From NCBI GenBank assembly GCA_037447655.1, contig JBBHKE010000536.1:126100-190099 (forward strand): a stretch of 64,000 nucleotides of DNA. The letters run 5' to 3'. Under the pieces are notes generated by a model. That model worked only from the letters and a program-made list of their open reading frames with translations. It had not been told where the DNA came from and ran no database searches. Source of the stretch: Zygnema cylindricum. Lineage: Eukaryota; Streptophyta; Zygnematophyceae; Zygnematales; Zygnemataceae. The translations under genes and the position numbers were made by a program. Positions 19,556-31,536 of this stretch are shown piece by piece (the first letter of the stretch is position 1; each line of letters begins with the position of its first letter).

Positions 19556-19691
19556 GGCGACGTCAGCAAACGTGTAACTTTGTCCCTCGGGCGACGTCAG
19601 CAAATGGGTAACTTTGTCCTTTAGGCGACATCAGCAAACTAGTAACTTTGTTCCTCGGGCGAAGTTAGGAAATGGGTAACTTTGTCTCTCG
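19556..19691. repeat. 34-bp tandem repeat with ACGTCA motifs, 4 units
   Basis: Units begin GGCGACGTCAGCAAACGTGT and end with AACTTTGTCCCTCG; starts at 19556, 19590, 19624, 19658. Flanks 19480-19555 and 19692-19770 match a second locus at about 24540-24775, where a shorter repeat array is present, so the array belongs to a dispersed element. 19771-20538 has only a small duplication (CTTCGTTCGTGACCG twice, about 19816-19860) and a hairpin CTTAAGAAAA...TTTTCTTAAG near 20210-20240. Confidence 0.88.
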
Positions 19692-20816
19692 AGCACCTCA
19701 ACCATCTGGTAACTTTCAAAGTACCCCCTTGGCGTCAGATCTTGGCTTCTTGATCTTGTCAATGAATATAAAGAAAGTCGCCATCTGCACTAACGAGTCT
19801 CCAACAGGGATACTTCGTTCGTGACCGCCAGTTCATCACTGCTTCGTTCGTGACCGTCAGATCATAGAATGCCGCTGAAGCTATTCATCCATATCAAGCA
19901 GTACGATTTCGATTAGGGACCATATGCAGACCCAGAGGACCATAGGCACACGAAAGCGTCGGAAAACCATTGTCTCTAAGAAAAATTCAATATGAAATGA
20001 ATTGGGGAATTGGTAACAAAAAAAGAGGATTCAAAGACAAGAAAGCTAAGCAAGCCTAGGGTAATTAGGTAAATACCACCATAAGCTAGCAGCCCAGTTG
20101 CCAAAGTTTCGGATAGGGAGAGAATAAAAGAAATCAACAAGGAATCCCTAAGCGACAGGGAGCCAAGAGGCACGAAAATTGGAAATTTACGATGACCTAT
20201 ATGACCTCGCTTAAGAAAATAATGACTTTTTCTTAAGAGAACTTGTCAGCTGGGTTGTAACAAATATACTAGGAAAAAAATGTTAGTAAGCTCTCAAGGA
20301 TTTTAGCCTAGAATGAAATCCCCAGGCATGTTTCATGAGAACCCTATCTCATAATACCAGCCGAAGATGACACCTACATAGAGAATGAGGTTGCAACCAA
20401 GCCAATGTCGTGCCATCAATTCTGATGATTCCACATAGGTGCCAAACCTTGACGACGACGCCAAAGAAGCTATTTTATCAATGGCGTGACCTAAAATCTT
20501 ACACAATCCAGTTGCCCGAGCAACATCGACAAATTGTAGTGTTGTGTATCGGTAAAATATTTATCGCGATAACACCGATACCGCTAGTTTTCGGTTATGG
20601 AACGGTCAGAGGTCGCGATATATCGGTCCGAGACCAACAAATTCCATATCGACGATAACTTGAAAAATATAGTATGCATACAATACTACTTTATAACATA
20701 CTGTATTATATTATTGACTTTATATAGCGTGGCATGCCACGTATAAGAATCTGTTCTGTCTCTGTTTAAGTGCGATTTATTACGGACCGCGCAGCACATA
20801 AACGTAGGCCGGTTAG

Positions 20817-21875
20817 TGTTAAATTTATGTATTTTCTAGGTTATATGTGTTTGTCAGATGGTCTTGTCTAAGTCATCCATACTTGTCGTAGTCATTGGAA
20901 GACAGAGATAGCCATGGCTGCCCCCATAGTCAAAAAGAAAAAACAGGCAAAAACAGTAAGGAAAACTAATAGGTGGCTAATATGCTGCTCTAAACCGGAT
21001 TTGAACCTGGGTCTGAGGTTCGCTATGTAAACGTAAGCCTTATACAATAAGGCGTTACCGAAACGATACACGTGACGGGTTTCAAAGATATATAAATATT
21101 AACGCAACAGCTACTTAAGAGCAGACTAACCAAATGGAGCAATTCATGCATGTACGCGAATCTGAACCATGTAAAATATGTTTTGATTGGACGACCGGCA
21201 TTATAGCCGCCACGCGAAGTGAGCTTTTGGCGGCATATGGAGATAGCGTCACGCGGTGCCACGTGGCGCCACATTATTTGATACCGGAGAAGATGGGAGG
21301 AGGAACCATGGCTTCCGATTTGACAGGTGTCACCTTGTAGACCTTGTCGTACAATGGACGTACAATAAGTACATCGCCCATTGTACCTTCTTGTACTTTA
21401 TAGTGTTCCTATTGGACTAGGGTTTAGTAGTAGGTAGTCGTGAGTAGGCAGACCAAGACTTAGTGATATTTAGGTACCTCTCTCTAAGAGAGCTTGTAAC
21501 TATAAAGGTCATCTTTGACCAGCCATAACTTAATGCTCGGGTGAGCAAATTCAGTGATTCTTTTTGCTGCGGACTCAGGGGAGTCTAAGCTACACAGGGT
21601 TGTAGTCGGTCAGAGTCTTTGCGTGCCAGGGTGGCACTTATTTAGTGGGAAAGTCAAAGTGGGGAGTATTGTCCAAAACACATATTCAAACTTTGCATTA
21701 TGTGGTGGAACTGAGCACACAAAAGGTCTTCTCTTCACTGGGGTGTAGGTGTATTGGGGTTTTGATTGTCAAGGGATGTTTCATTTGGGTTTATATCAAC
21801 TTGGAGTCGGCACTATCTAGATTAGCTTCTTTTGGATCTGCGAATTCTGTGGGCAATGGAGCCCATAGAATTTCA
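20817..21875 (+). mobile_element. Solo copia LTR with GTTAG target duplication
   Basis: TGTTAAATTT...AGAATTTCA, flanked by GTTAG at 20812-20816 and 21876-21880. It is a diverged plus-oriented relative of the LTRs at 34223-35113 and 39544-40434 (shared CACGTGGCGCC box, TTTTTGCTGCGGACTCAGGG region and end). An antisense tRNA-like motif is at 20985-21066. Confidence 0.88.
20985..21066 (-). promoter_or_regulatory. tRNA-like Pol III cassette in the solo LTR
   Basis: The minus strand has a box A-like segment (GGTAACGCCTTATTG...AAGGC) and box B-like GGTTCAAATCC (plus-strand 20998-21008). It lies opposite in direction to the LTR, as in the other LTRs. It is diverged from the intact element's copy. 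Confidence 0.5.
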
Positions 21876-22594
21876 GTTAGCTGAATTGGAATTTTACGGC
21901 AACTTACAGAATTGAATCGACAAACTGGTGAACATGGAACAGTAAAAAGACGGCGGGCGTAAAGTACAACGGACACAAAATAACATTTTGCGCGCCGCCG
22001 GAATCGAACGGACGACTAGGAATGAGAAAATACGAGCGGACGGCCAGCGTGAGCGCCGACATCGCGAAATGGCTCTTTTGGCCGCTTATGCCAGAAAAGC
22101 CAACAGATTGACACGTGGCAGGTCGCTAGTGGATCCCAAGGAACAAATGGACAAAGCCATGGCGTCGGATGTGAAAAGTATATCGGTTTTACTGGATCCG
22201 TACCAGAACCGTACAGATCTCATGGCGGCTACTGTACTTTATGTGCTTGTACAACTGTACAATACAGTGATCTGATTGGTAGACACATCATTAGATACGG
22301 GTTTTGAGTAGGGCACGTCCTGGGAATAACACGTACAGTTGAGTGTACTAGCAGTACATTTATCTGTACGGTCCATAGGTCCATACATATATTTATCTGT
22401 ACGGTCCATAGGTCCATCTGATGTTGCCGATAGTTATCGGTATCGGTGTTATCGCTGATAATAACCGGTAAATATCGGTTATTTAACGGCGATAACAACG
22501 ATAACGATACATTGTACCAAAATATTGATTATCGACTACCAGAAAAATGGCCCATATCGGTTATCAACAAATCCTTACCGATACACAACACTTA

Positions 22595-22893
22595 TGAAAC
22601 TTTGAGACCTCCATAAGTCCTCAGAGTGGACAGCTTCCAAGAAGCCTCAAGAATAACCCTGACCCCTTTGTGTTTCACCAAAAATAACTGCCACCCTGGC
22701 ATACAAAAACTCTGACCAACTTCACCCCTATGAAGACAAGACTCTCCTGAGTCGATTGCAAAAAGAATCTCTGAATTTGCTCCCTTGAGCATTAAGTTAT
22801 GGAGGGTCAAAGTTGACCTTTTGTACAGAAGCTCTCTGGGAGAGAGGGTCCTATCTTCTAATTTTTCTAAGTCCTATCTCTCTCACAGACTCT
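22595..22893 (-). mobile_element. Truncated copia LTR (first 300 bp)
   Basis: Starts TGAAACTTTGAGACCTCCAT and matches the inner-end part of the other long LTRs up to TCTCTCACAGACTC, where a second LTR begins at 22894. The same arrangement recurs at 61457-61769. Confidence 0.75.
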
Positions 22894-24087
22894 TGAAACT
22901 CTGAGACCTCCATTGGCCCTCAGAGTATGCAGATCCAAAAGAAGCTTATCTAGATAGTGCCGACTCCAAGTTAATATAAACCCAAGTGACTGACCCCTTG
23001 ACAGTCAGAACCCCAATATAGATTCACCCCTGTGAAATAACACTTTCTGTGTGCTCAGTTCCACCACAGAATGCAAAGTTAGAATATGAGATTTGGACAC
23101 ATTCACCCACTTTGACTTTCCCTTAGAAATACAGCCACCCTGGCAGACAAAAACTCTGACCAACTACACCCCTGTGTAGCCTGAACTCCCCTGAGTCAGC
23201 AGCAAAAAGAATCACTGAAAATGGTCAAGTAAATTGATAGTTATGGCTGCCCAAAGTTTGCCATTTATACAGGGTGCTCTCTGGGAGAGGCAGCTGCCTA
23301 CCCAAAATTTATCTAAGTCCTATTCCCTCTCTAAAACTCTATCTACTGAAGTACGGCACCAATCAAATTACTGTATCGTACATAAAAGTACAGGTGCCGG
23401 TGTACTTTATGTACGGCCATTGTACGACATGGCAAAAATGTCGACACGTGTCATATCCGGATTTGTTCCCGTAATCTCCGGAGTTGCCGCAATCCAATGT
23501 AGTGTTACCACGTGTCACTTAATGTGGCGGTGATCGCAAACCGCCAAAATCGTACGCCACGATCTCGGCATCCTTTGCGGCCGTCCGATCAAATTTGGAT
23601 TTCAATCGTGGCCGTCATAAATACCTGCGCGGTATTCTTTCCGGCGTCAAACAAACCGCGCGGTATTTATTTCGTAATCGTACCGTACGTCGTACTTTCC
23701 ACAACTGTTTCTATGCAGTATGCATATAGTTCTAGTTAAATGAATTATTCTTATTGTAACTATTTAAATAAATATCATACCTCATAATATCTAATACAAT
23801 TTAGACTATCTGGATAAGACTACCGGCTAATGTGGGTGTGACAAATGGCAGGTACCAAGATTAAATCCTGGACCTGGCAAAACTATCTTTTAGAGAAAAC
23901 CCCCAATAATACAACTGTCTGTCTCCCTCTAGACAGCACAGGCAGCCATGGCTAACACCTCCTCCAGTCTTCAGTGACTGCGACAAATGTGGGGACTTGA
24001 GGAGGAGTTAGAGGCAGGCTGTCAATATCTACTATTTTGCTTTTTATTTTGCACTCTCTAGACCTAGAAAATACTTGAATTCCAACA
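22894..24087 (-). mobile_element. Copia LTR (about 1.19 kb)
   Basis: TGAAACTCTGAGACCTCCAT to TTCCAACA, carrying the family landmarks: AAAAAGAATCACTGAA, the CACGTGTC box near 23510, the tRNA-like cassette at 23812-23896, GCAGCCATGGC and the TTCAGTGACTGCGACAA block. No polypurine tract or pol follows, so it is solo or truncated; the flanking 5-mers ACTCT and CGTTG do not match. Confidence 0.75.
23812..23896 (+). promoter_or_regulatory. Degenerate tRNA-like cassette in LTR
   Basis: CTGGATAAGACTACCGGCTA (box A region) and GGTACCAAGATTAAATCC (box B region, decayed), followed by CTTTT at 23887-23892. Confidence 0.35.
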
Positions 24088-24539
24088 CGTTGTCGCCCAA
24101 AAGTTTGGAGAATCTTGACGAACCTCCAGTGATCATGTTTTATAAAAAAAAAAAAAAAAAAAACAATACGGCCTTTTATGGAAATGCACTTTTTCCAGTA
24201 ATGAACCTTACTTTTCGCTTGATGGATGTTCACCCAAGTAAAACATTATTTTACTTTCTTTATTCGACTAGAGTGGGCATATATAACGTAAATGTTTCAA
24301 TCGTATGTTTATCAAGATACTCGTACTTTGCCCATAATTATATCAGTCAAAAACATAGTTGTATAATTCGTACGCGTTTTGACATTTTTACTATTTTTAC
24401 GTTGTGTTAGTCAATTTTATGTACTTAAGTGTACAAAAATTGTGCTTTTAAACCCTAAAAAATCCTTAATAAATGTAAGGCATTTGTGCTTAAATATAAT
24501 AGAATTTACAAAAAAAATTATACAAATTATAGACCTTTG

Positions 24540-25220
24540 GTTGTCAGTTTAAAAACCTTTAAATAGGCCCACTTTTCGTCTGTCTACACCTGTAAACGGC
24601 GTGTCCCCCGGCTAACGTCAACAAACAGTTAACGTTGCCCGTCGGCCCACGTCAGCGACCGAGTAACTTTGTCCCTCGGCCGAGGGCAACTTCCAAAGCA
24701 CCCCCTCAGCAATCGTTTTTGACCGTCATATCTTGGCTGCTCGATCTTGTCAATGAATATTGTATAAATATTTTGTGTCAAATCGTTTTGTTTTGGTTCG
24801 CATCTGTCCGTACGGACGCCGAGAACGGTACAATAGGTATATTGATGTTTTGATTTGTAACGGGCATGATAAAACGAACACGGTCTATGCCTGTGTAATG
24901 GGCATTGATTTACTACCAGCTTGCCCTTCCGGCGACGTCAGCAAACGCGTAGCGTTGTCCCTTGACAGACGTCACTAAACGGGTAACTTCAAAACGGCTA
25001 GCCATCTGTTTCAATAAGTACAATTTCGTGTCGTTAATTTTTTGTCTGATTTTGGGTCATATGTTGTCATGTTTTACAATAGTACTTAACATTTCGATAA
25101 ACAGGACACGCTCCATGCGCGTGTATCGGGCACGATCACAATAAAAAGGCACGATAAACGGGCACGATAAACAAGCACGGTAAACAGGATACGGTCCATG
25201 CCCGTGTAACGTGCGTTGAT
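24540..25220. repeat. Second copy of the ACGTCA repeat element plus GATAAACGGGCACG repeats
   Basis: 24540-24775 matches 19480-19770, including AACTTTGTCCCTCGG and CTTGATCTTGTCAATGAATAT-like wording. 24845-24920 and 25100-25220 contain repeated GGGCACGATAAAC / CACGGTCCATGCCCGTGTAA phrases. 24088-24539 (with a 20-base A run at 24149-24168) and 25221-25337 hold nothing I recognise. Confidence 0.6.
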
Positions 25221-25621
25221 TTACTATTGTAGTGTACCCAAAAAACCTTGAAATCCCCCCTTAAATAATTCTAAAAAGTACAAAAATATAAGTACATTGT
25301 AAATAAATATACTGAAAATGTAAGGCCTTATAGCTAGTGTTAGGTATCGAGGACCATTTGCCGATATTCGATATATATCTAATTCCAAGTACCTGATAAT
25401 CGATGTATCGCTTCGATTCATCAAAAATTAAAATATCGCAATATATCGCTGATATATCGTATTGACAATATATTGAAGCATAAAAAAAAGAAAAAATATT
25501 GATTGGTCACCAAAGTCATGTGCCTTCAGACAAAGTGACCGTAAAATCTTTCCCGAAAAGAAATACGGTTTTTAAAGTCTACAGAGTGAAGGAGATCTTT
25601 GAGGTATATTGACGCGGTACA

Positions 25622-25837
25622 CTTGCGAAGTACACGTTCATAATACGCAAGTACGGATTTCTATACGAAAATGGACGGTTTTCAAATTTTTGACGATTTT
25701 AGAGATGTGATCGTCAACTTACAAGGAACCACTCAAATCAAAACAGGTATGTAAAAAATTGTTTACAAACGTTACGCGATGTAACCAAGGCCTCTATAAT
25801 ACATAAATTTTGTTGTCCGTACTATTACAGAAAAAAT
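25622..25837. repeat. Dispersed repeat RD, copy 1
   Basis: About 215 bp (from GTACACGTTCATAATACGCA to GTCCGTACTATTACAG) also found at 41163-41390 in a copia fragment. Contains GATGTAACC...CTATTACAG segments that can pair. Confidence 0.75.
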
Positions 25838-25950
25838 GTATTTTTTTGTTGGTTACATTTTGCGGCATCTACCTTTAAGTCACGGAACAAAAATCACGTC
25901 GTACGTGGCGTATCAAACAATATGTCGTTTTTCGATAAAATAACATATTA

Positions 25951-26952
25951 GGGTGAACTTCCATTAGAGGAAAAGTGGGGTTGTTTACTGAACGCCGTAC
26001 AATTTCGTACATATTTGTACCATTTTTTTTTTGCCAGACAAAACATGACGAAACATGTTAACTCGATGGCTCCAATATTATAGGCGTAATTATCAACAGT
26101 TGGATTTTTTACTTTTTAAGATTCGCGAAGCAATCGCGCACATTGTTTAGACTCTCCTCGGCGAGGAGAGTTTCTTTACACTGGTCGCGTACCATTGGTA
26201 CAAGTGAAAAACATAGTTCAAAAGTAGGCGTTTTTATGGTATGCCTTTGGTCGGCGCCTTTATCGTAAGTTGTGTTATGGGCTTTTCATGTGATCTTCTT
26301 AGATCGCTACTTTGATCAGAGACCGTCCGATCGTCTGACGGTGAAAAGTTTTTTTTTGGTCCGAATGTTTTAATTGGTTCAATTTTTGGTCCGAATGTTT
26401 TAATTGGTTCGAATATGTCCGCATACAATATGGGTCTTAAGGTCATATTGTATGTTTTGCATACAATAGGCATATTGTATGGGCCTACTTTAACCTACTA
26501 TTGAACTATGGTGAAAAGTCAAAAAAATATCCACCACGAACAGGCAATGAGAAACAAACACGTCGTACACGCCATGTGTTTTCCGCAACTGTGTTATGCA
26601 GGTCGATTGATATATCCTCGCACGCTCCTTCTAACATCTGGAGACCTTCAAAGTTTGCGGTGCTTTTTTGCCATTCCGTTTCGAAATTTTGATTTTCAAT
26701 TTTAAAATTTAAATTTGGTCGCAATATTTTCGTACAAATCATTAACTACCTCCGCTTGTACAAATATTATGTACAGATTTCCAGTTTGAAGAATATATTT
26801 AGATTTAAAAAATCTGAAAACTAACTTACGTGGCGCCAATCATATTTGAGAAATGATGTTTACTGGCCCGACATAATGGAACGCCATGCCACTAAACACC
26901 AGAAATAGATGTCTCCGCGTGTTTACTCGGACCTCCTAATGGAGAACAAGCC
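25951..26952. mobile_element. Harbinger-like MITE copy 2, interrupted by a hAT-like MITE
   Basis: Ends GGGTGAACTTCCATTAGAGG and (reverse complement) GGCTTGTTCTCCATTAGGAGG, flanked by TTA at 25948-25950 and 26953-26955. Removing the insertion at 26212-26510 leaves about 695 bp, the size of copies 1 and 3. Confidence 0.85.
26212..26510. mobile_element. hAT-like MITE copy 2 (uninterrupted, 299 bp)
   Basis: CATAGTTCAAAAGTAGGC... to ...CCTACTATTGAACTATG, with 8-bp flanks GTGAAAAA and GTGAAAAG (7 of 8 equal). Matches 16488-17493 apart from the Harbinger insertion there. Confidence 0.85.
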
Positions 26953-27386
26953 TTATATAAAATATTAAATTAAAAAAAATACTACATATCGCGATAATTT
27001 ATGTTGGACTCGGTACGATATATCGAGAAGTTTGCTCGATCGATATTCGATTTATCGAATATCGAAATTATCACGATATGAGTTTACCCGATACCCAACA
27101 TTACCAATAACAAAGAGCAGTGTTTGATTAAACGTTCACATTAAAGATTCAGCAGTTCGATATTGCCACGTCGACCTTACTATCGCTGCGCTCTACATGT
27201 GGACGACTCAGATTGAGGAAAATAATATTGGTTTCTATACATAGATATGCAACCATAGATACTGATATTTTGTCACATGAGGAATAAATTGAGCCGTTCA
27301 TTTTTGCCAATCTTCAAAGTGACTTCGTACTTCAAAGGTACGTGTTGTGTATATCGGCCGCACTCACCGAAAAATGATATGGTACA

Positions 27387-27613
27387 ATACACCGTGTATC
27401 GCTATTAAAGCAGTGTTAATATTTTTTTCGCCACTTAACAACATCTTTTCTCCGTACACACTTGTCGGATTATAGATCTGGCGGTTGAAATTGAAATCCA
27501 AGATTCTCACATTCCAATTGGCGGTCTCAATGCAAAATTGCACGTGCGTGTATGGGGAAAATATGTTTTAAGTGGCAAAAATTACATCAACACTAATAGG
27601 GATCACGGTGTAC
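27387..27613. mobile_element. MITE family A copy A3
   Basis: The best full-length copy: TACACCGTGTATCGCTATTA ... TAATAGGGATCACGGTGTA, with long inner inverted arms (CCACTTAACAACATCTTTTC / GAAAATATGTTTTAAGTGG). About 227 bp, noncoding. 27101-27386 and 27614-27762 hold no recognisable element. Confidence 0.88.
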
Positions 27614-27762
27614 AACACATTTTCTTGACTTATCGATGTTGATATAATTATAAAGAAATCATCACGAAATTACGATGCACGATATGCCAATAAAATATAT
27701 CGCGCTACAGTATTGTAGAATAGCTTGCTTGGTTTTCAGTGCTTTTTGTGGGGTATTGGTAA

Positions 27763-28465
27763 GGCTTGTTCTCCATTAGGTGGTCACAGTAAACATGTGG
27801 ATACGTCTATTTATGGTGTTTATTGGCACAACCTTCCCTTACGTCATGCCAGTAGACATTGTTTCTCAATTATGATTGGTGCCACGTAGGTTAATTTTCC
27901 AATTCTTAAAATTTAGAAATATTCTTCAAGCTGAAAATCTGTATATAATATTTGTACGGGCGGAAAGAGTTAATGATTTGTACGAAATTTTTGCCACCAA
28001 ATTTTAATTTTGAAAGTGAAAATCAAAATTACGGAACAGAATGTCAAAAAAGGCGCCGCAAACTTTTAAAGTCAGTGGATGTCAAAAAGAGTGTGGGAAG
28101 ATATTTCGGTCATCCTTCATACACCGTGGCGGAAGGCACATAACGTGTACGACGTGTTCGATTCTCATTGCTTGTTCGTGGTCAATTTTTTGTTTACTTT
28201 TCACGTGTACCAATGGAACGCGACCAGTCTGAAGAAACCCTCATCGCCGAGGAGAGTCTCTTCAAAATAGACTATGTGGTGATTACGTCGCGAATCTAAA
28301 AAAGTGAAAAATCCAACAATCGATACTTACGCATATAATATTGGAGCCATCTAGTAGATATGTTTTGTCATTTTTCTTCTGACAAAAAAAAAATGGTACG
28401 AATCTGTACGAAATCGTACAGCGTCTAGTAAACAACCCCACTTTTCCTCTAATGGAAGTTCACCC
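27763..28465. mobile_element. Harbinger-like MITE copy 3 (uninterrupted, opposite orientation)
   Basis: GGCTTGTTCTCCATTAGGTG ... CCTCTAATGGAAGTTCACCC, flanked by TAA at 27760-27762 and 28466-28468. This is copy 2 inverted without its insertion. No transposase frame. Confidence 0.88.
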
Positions 28466-28469
28466 TAAA

Positions 28470-28653
28470 AAAAATAATTATGAAAAATATATCGGCAATA
28501 CTGAATTTCTTCGTCCATGAGAGAAATATCATGCGCACTTGCTGGCAGAAGTCGCAAAATTCAAAATTATGGATACCCGAATGCGACATTTTTTTTTTCA
28601 AATTCTGAACACACGAAATCCCGTCGGGTAAATGCATGCTCCTAAATTGTTAC
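28470..28653 (-). mobile_element. Unclassified repeat RB, partial copy 3
   Basis: Read on the minus strand it begins GTAACAATTTAGGAGC and continues through GGGATTTCGTGTGTTCAG and GCATTCGGGTATCC, matching the 5' part of 18480-18600. It abuts an LTR at 28654, which may have replaced its left end. Confidence 0.65.
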
Positions 28654-29557
28654 TGTAACTCTGAGACCTCCATAGGTCCTCACAATATGCAACTCACACG
28701 AGGCATCTAGGATAATCTTGACCCCTTTGTGTTTCAACAATAATAACTGCCACCCTGGCAGACAAAAACTCTGATCACCTTCACCCTTGTGAAGGCAAGA
28801 CTTTCTTGAGTCGATAGCAAAAAAAATCTCTGAATTTGCTCCCTTGAGCAGTAAGTTATGGTGGGTCAAAGTTGATCTTTTGTACAAAAGCTCTCTCGGA
28901 GATAGGGTCCTATCTACCAAATTTTTCTAAGCAGTATATCTCTCTAAAACTCTATCTACTAACGTACGACACCAATCACAATACGGTGTCGTACATAAAG
29001 GTACAGGTGCCGGTGTACTTTCTGTACGGACATTGTACGACATGGCCAAAATGTTGACACATGTGATAACTAGATTTGTTCCTGTTATTCTCGGAGATGC
29101 TGTAATCCAATGTGGTTGTGCCACCTATCATTCGATATGGCGATTATCGAAAACCGCCAAAAACCTATTCCGCCCTCTCGGCTTTCTTCGCGGTCGTCTG
29201 ATTGAAACCGAGTTTCAATCTTAGCGGTCTTAAACACTTGCCCGGTATTTATTTCATACTTGAAACAAATGCGAGATATTCGTTTCGAGATGTTCCATAT
29301 CCCGTACAATACAAAGTGTATATATGTCCTAATATTCCGTTAAATAAAATAATCTACGTCTAAACATTTATATAGTTATCAAACCTTATATCATGTAACA
29401 CTGGTCTTAGACTAATCGGATAAAACTACCGGATACCGGCGACTTTGACGGACCACAGGTACTGGGTTCAAATCGTGGGTCCATCAAGTACCATTTTGGT
29501 AAATCTACCAATCTACTATCTTCTCCCTCTGGATAGCATAGGCAACCATGGCTCTTG
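28654..29557 (-). mobile_element. Truncated copia LTR
   Basis: TGTAACTCTGAGACCTCCAT start, AAAAAAATCTCTGAA landmark, GTACG-rich centre, tRNA-like cassette 29405-29497 and GCAACCATGGC; it stops at 29557 where a second LTR begins. Confidence 0.75.
29405..29497 (+). promoter_or_regulatory. tRNA-like Pol III cassette in LTR
   Basis: ACTAATCGGATAAAACTACC in the box A position, box B-like GGTTCAAATCG at 29465-29475, and TTTT at 29494-29497. Confidence 0.5.
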
Positions 29558-30556
29558 TGCAATCATTTGTCCTCCATTCGACTACAAAATTCAAGAAGCC
29601 TCTAGATAGCTTTTAACTAACCCACTTCAAGCCACAACCATTGCTACCCAAGAGGGCAAAATAACAGTCTCATTGCAACCCTGTGCAGCGTGGACTCCCG
29701 TGGGTCGGTAGCAAAAAGAATCACTGGAAACCGCCAACCAGCCGATAAGTTATGAGGTGGCAAAGATGCCAATTTAAACAAAGCTCTCAAAGGAGAGGTG
29801 ACTTTCCAAAAAAATATGCAAAGTCCTACTTCCCTCTCACAACCCCTATCTACTAATGTACGATCCAATCACATAACTGTAAAGTACAGAAAGGTATTAT
29901 GCTCGATCTGCTTTCTATACGGCCTGTGAACAACAAGGCCATTGAGTGGACGCGTGTCAACCTTTCACTCGTCCGTACGCTCCTCGAAATTCCTACGACC
30001 GAATGTTATCCCCCCACATGGCGCCAGGTCATGCCACGTCTATAAACGCCAAAGTGACCATTCCGAGATCCCGGCAGCAATGTATGCCGTAGGATTAAAT
30101 CTAACATTAAATTTTAGCCGCTGAAATAAATGTCCCATTCATTTGTTTCGTGCGGAATCATGTCCGCACGAAACTTTAACTAGTTCTATGTTCCTTTATT
30201 CATATTTTAGTTAATCGGTTTCAAGACCGTACACAAGTTTAAATAGATATCAAACCCCATGTATCCTAACGAACTTCTACGACAGACTGGTTAGAGCTAA
30301 CGGCTGTGGCGCGCTCTGCCGGTTGGAGGTTCAAGTCCTGTCGGACTCAACCTTTTGTTGAGAGTGACTTAAATCACTCTTTAGTCATGCCTGTGGATTT
30401 GAGGCACCCATGGCTCCATCACTCTCTCTCTCTTTCAGTGACTACAAAAAGTATGGGGGCAAGAGAGAAGAGATGGAGGAAGGCTGCCATTTTTTTTATC
30501 TTTTTCGCTAATCTATTTAGATCTAGAAAATACCCAAAACCTATTTATTTTCAACA
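29558..30556 (-). mobile_element. Copia 3' LTR (999 bp) of a truncated element
   Basis: TGCAATCATTTGTCCTCCAT to TTTTCAACA, followed on the right by CTCCCCTTATTTTCTAG, the complement of the polypurine tract (AAAATAAGGGGAG) seen at every 3' LTR of this group. A pol tail follows to about 30960. Confidence 0.85.
30278..30356 (+). promoter_or_regulatory. tRNA-like Pol III cassette in LTR
   Basis: Box A-like GACTGGTTAGAGC at 30285-30297, box B GGTTCAAGTCC at 30328-30338 (one difference from the GGTTCGANTCC consensus) and TTTT at 30353-30356. The acceptor arms do not pair, so it is not a functional tRNA gene. Confidence 0.7.
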
Positions 30557-30960
30557 CTCCCCTTATTTTCTAGTCTAATTTTAGCTTTTCTCTTAATCCA
30601 CAATTTTCCCTACAATGTTTTAACTTGGGAGAGGGCACAGGTTTGGTCATCATGTCATCCACCATTTCTTCATCGGATTTTTACACAAGATTTACAATTT
30701 TATTTTCAACCTTTTCCCTCACGAAGCTCAATCTTATGTCCATATGCTTAGTATTTAATTGATGTTTTGGATTGGCTGCAATAGTAATGGCAGCTTGATT
30801 ATCACAAAAAACTTCAATTACTCCCTCCTTGATATACCCCAATTCTTGGAACAAGGACTTGACCCACATAAACTATTTCACAGCAGAACTAGAGGCCATA
30901 TACTCAGCCTCCATTGTCAAGCTCGTGTGCCTTTTCGACACATTTTCTTTTTACCGAGAT
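30557..30960 (-). pseudogene. Copia RNase H tail remnant
   Basis: Encodes MWVKSLFQELGYIKEGVIEV, CDNQAAITIAANPKHQ, KHMDIRLSFVREKVENKIVN and the Gag-Pol end in broken frames. It is truncated upstream near the STMEAEYM motif. A 22-bp duplication (GTCACCGAGGTACAAATATT) sits at about 30986-31030. 31031-31536 holds no recognisable content. Confidence 0.85.
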
Positions 30961-31536
30961 TTTTGGAACCTATTTTCCCTACACAGTCACCGAGGTACAA
31001 ATATTGAGTCACCGGGGTACAAATATTGAGGTGTAACAGTCCCGACTAGATCCCTGTATTTTTCACACGAAGCGCGACGCAATTTGGTTTACGCCTAATC
31101 GAGGCCGGACGACCAAGTTATTTCGTTCCCAAGATTGCAATTTCACCACCTGGAAGCAGTTTCCAACGTCCCTAGCTGAGGGTACAGTGTGGATTGGCAC
31201 GTAACTTTTGGGATTGCAATCTAGATTATGCTGTTAGATGTCACTTTGACTTTAGTTGAGGTCCAACTGACCTCTGGTTCATTAATTACATTAGGTCCAG
31301 GTTCAACACTTCAGGACCATCTAAGTACTCTTAATAGATTAGTATATCTGATTTGGACTCTGAGTCCCAGATTTAGGCGAAGTTTGAAGTAGAACTTTTT
31401 GCCCTGAGTGTGGTACGGTCGTATTTGTCTTATGTCAGTTCAATAGCAATTGCTTTCTGGTCATAGGCTCCTTGCATGGCGTTGATGCTTTGGATTTGAA
31501 ACTGGACAAACACTGTTGTATAAGGCACTTGGGGCC

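Larger units (their letters stand above)
20540..22592. mobile_element. Candidate TIR DNA transposon (GTATCGG type) containing a solo LTR
   Basis: Inverted ends: AGTGTTGTGTATCGGTAA at 20538-20555 and TTACCGATACACAACACT at 22575-22592. Both sub-terminal regions are full of GATAAC/ATATCGG motifs. The interior is mostly the solo LTR at 20817-21875, then unassigned DNA 21876-22430. No transposase and no clear target duplication; the right edge abuts another LTR at 22595. Confidence 0.6.
25338..27100. mobile_element. Candidate TIR element (GTATCG type) with nested insertions
   Basis: Ends TGTTAGGTATCGAGG and (right end, reverse complement) TGTTGGGTATCGGG, with sub-terminal CGATATTCGATAT motifs on both sides. 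It resembles the ends at 20540/22592. Inside are repeat RD (25622-25837) and the Harbinger-like MITE copy 2. No target duplication seen. Confidence 0.5.
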
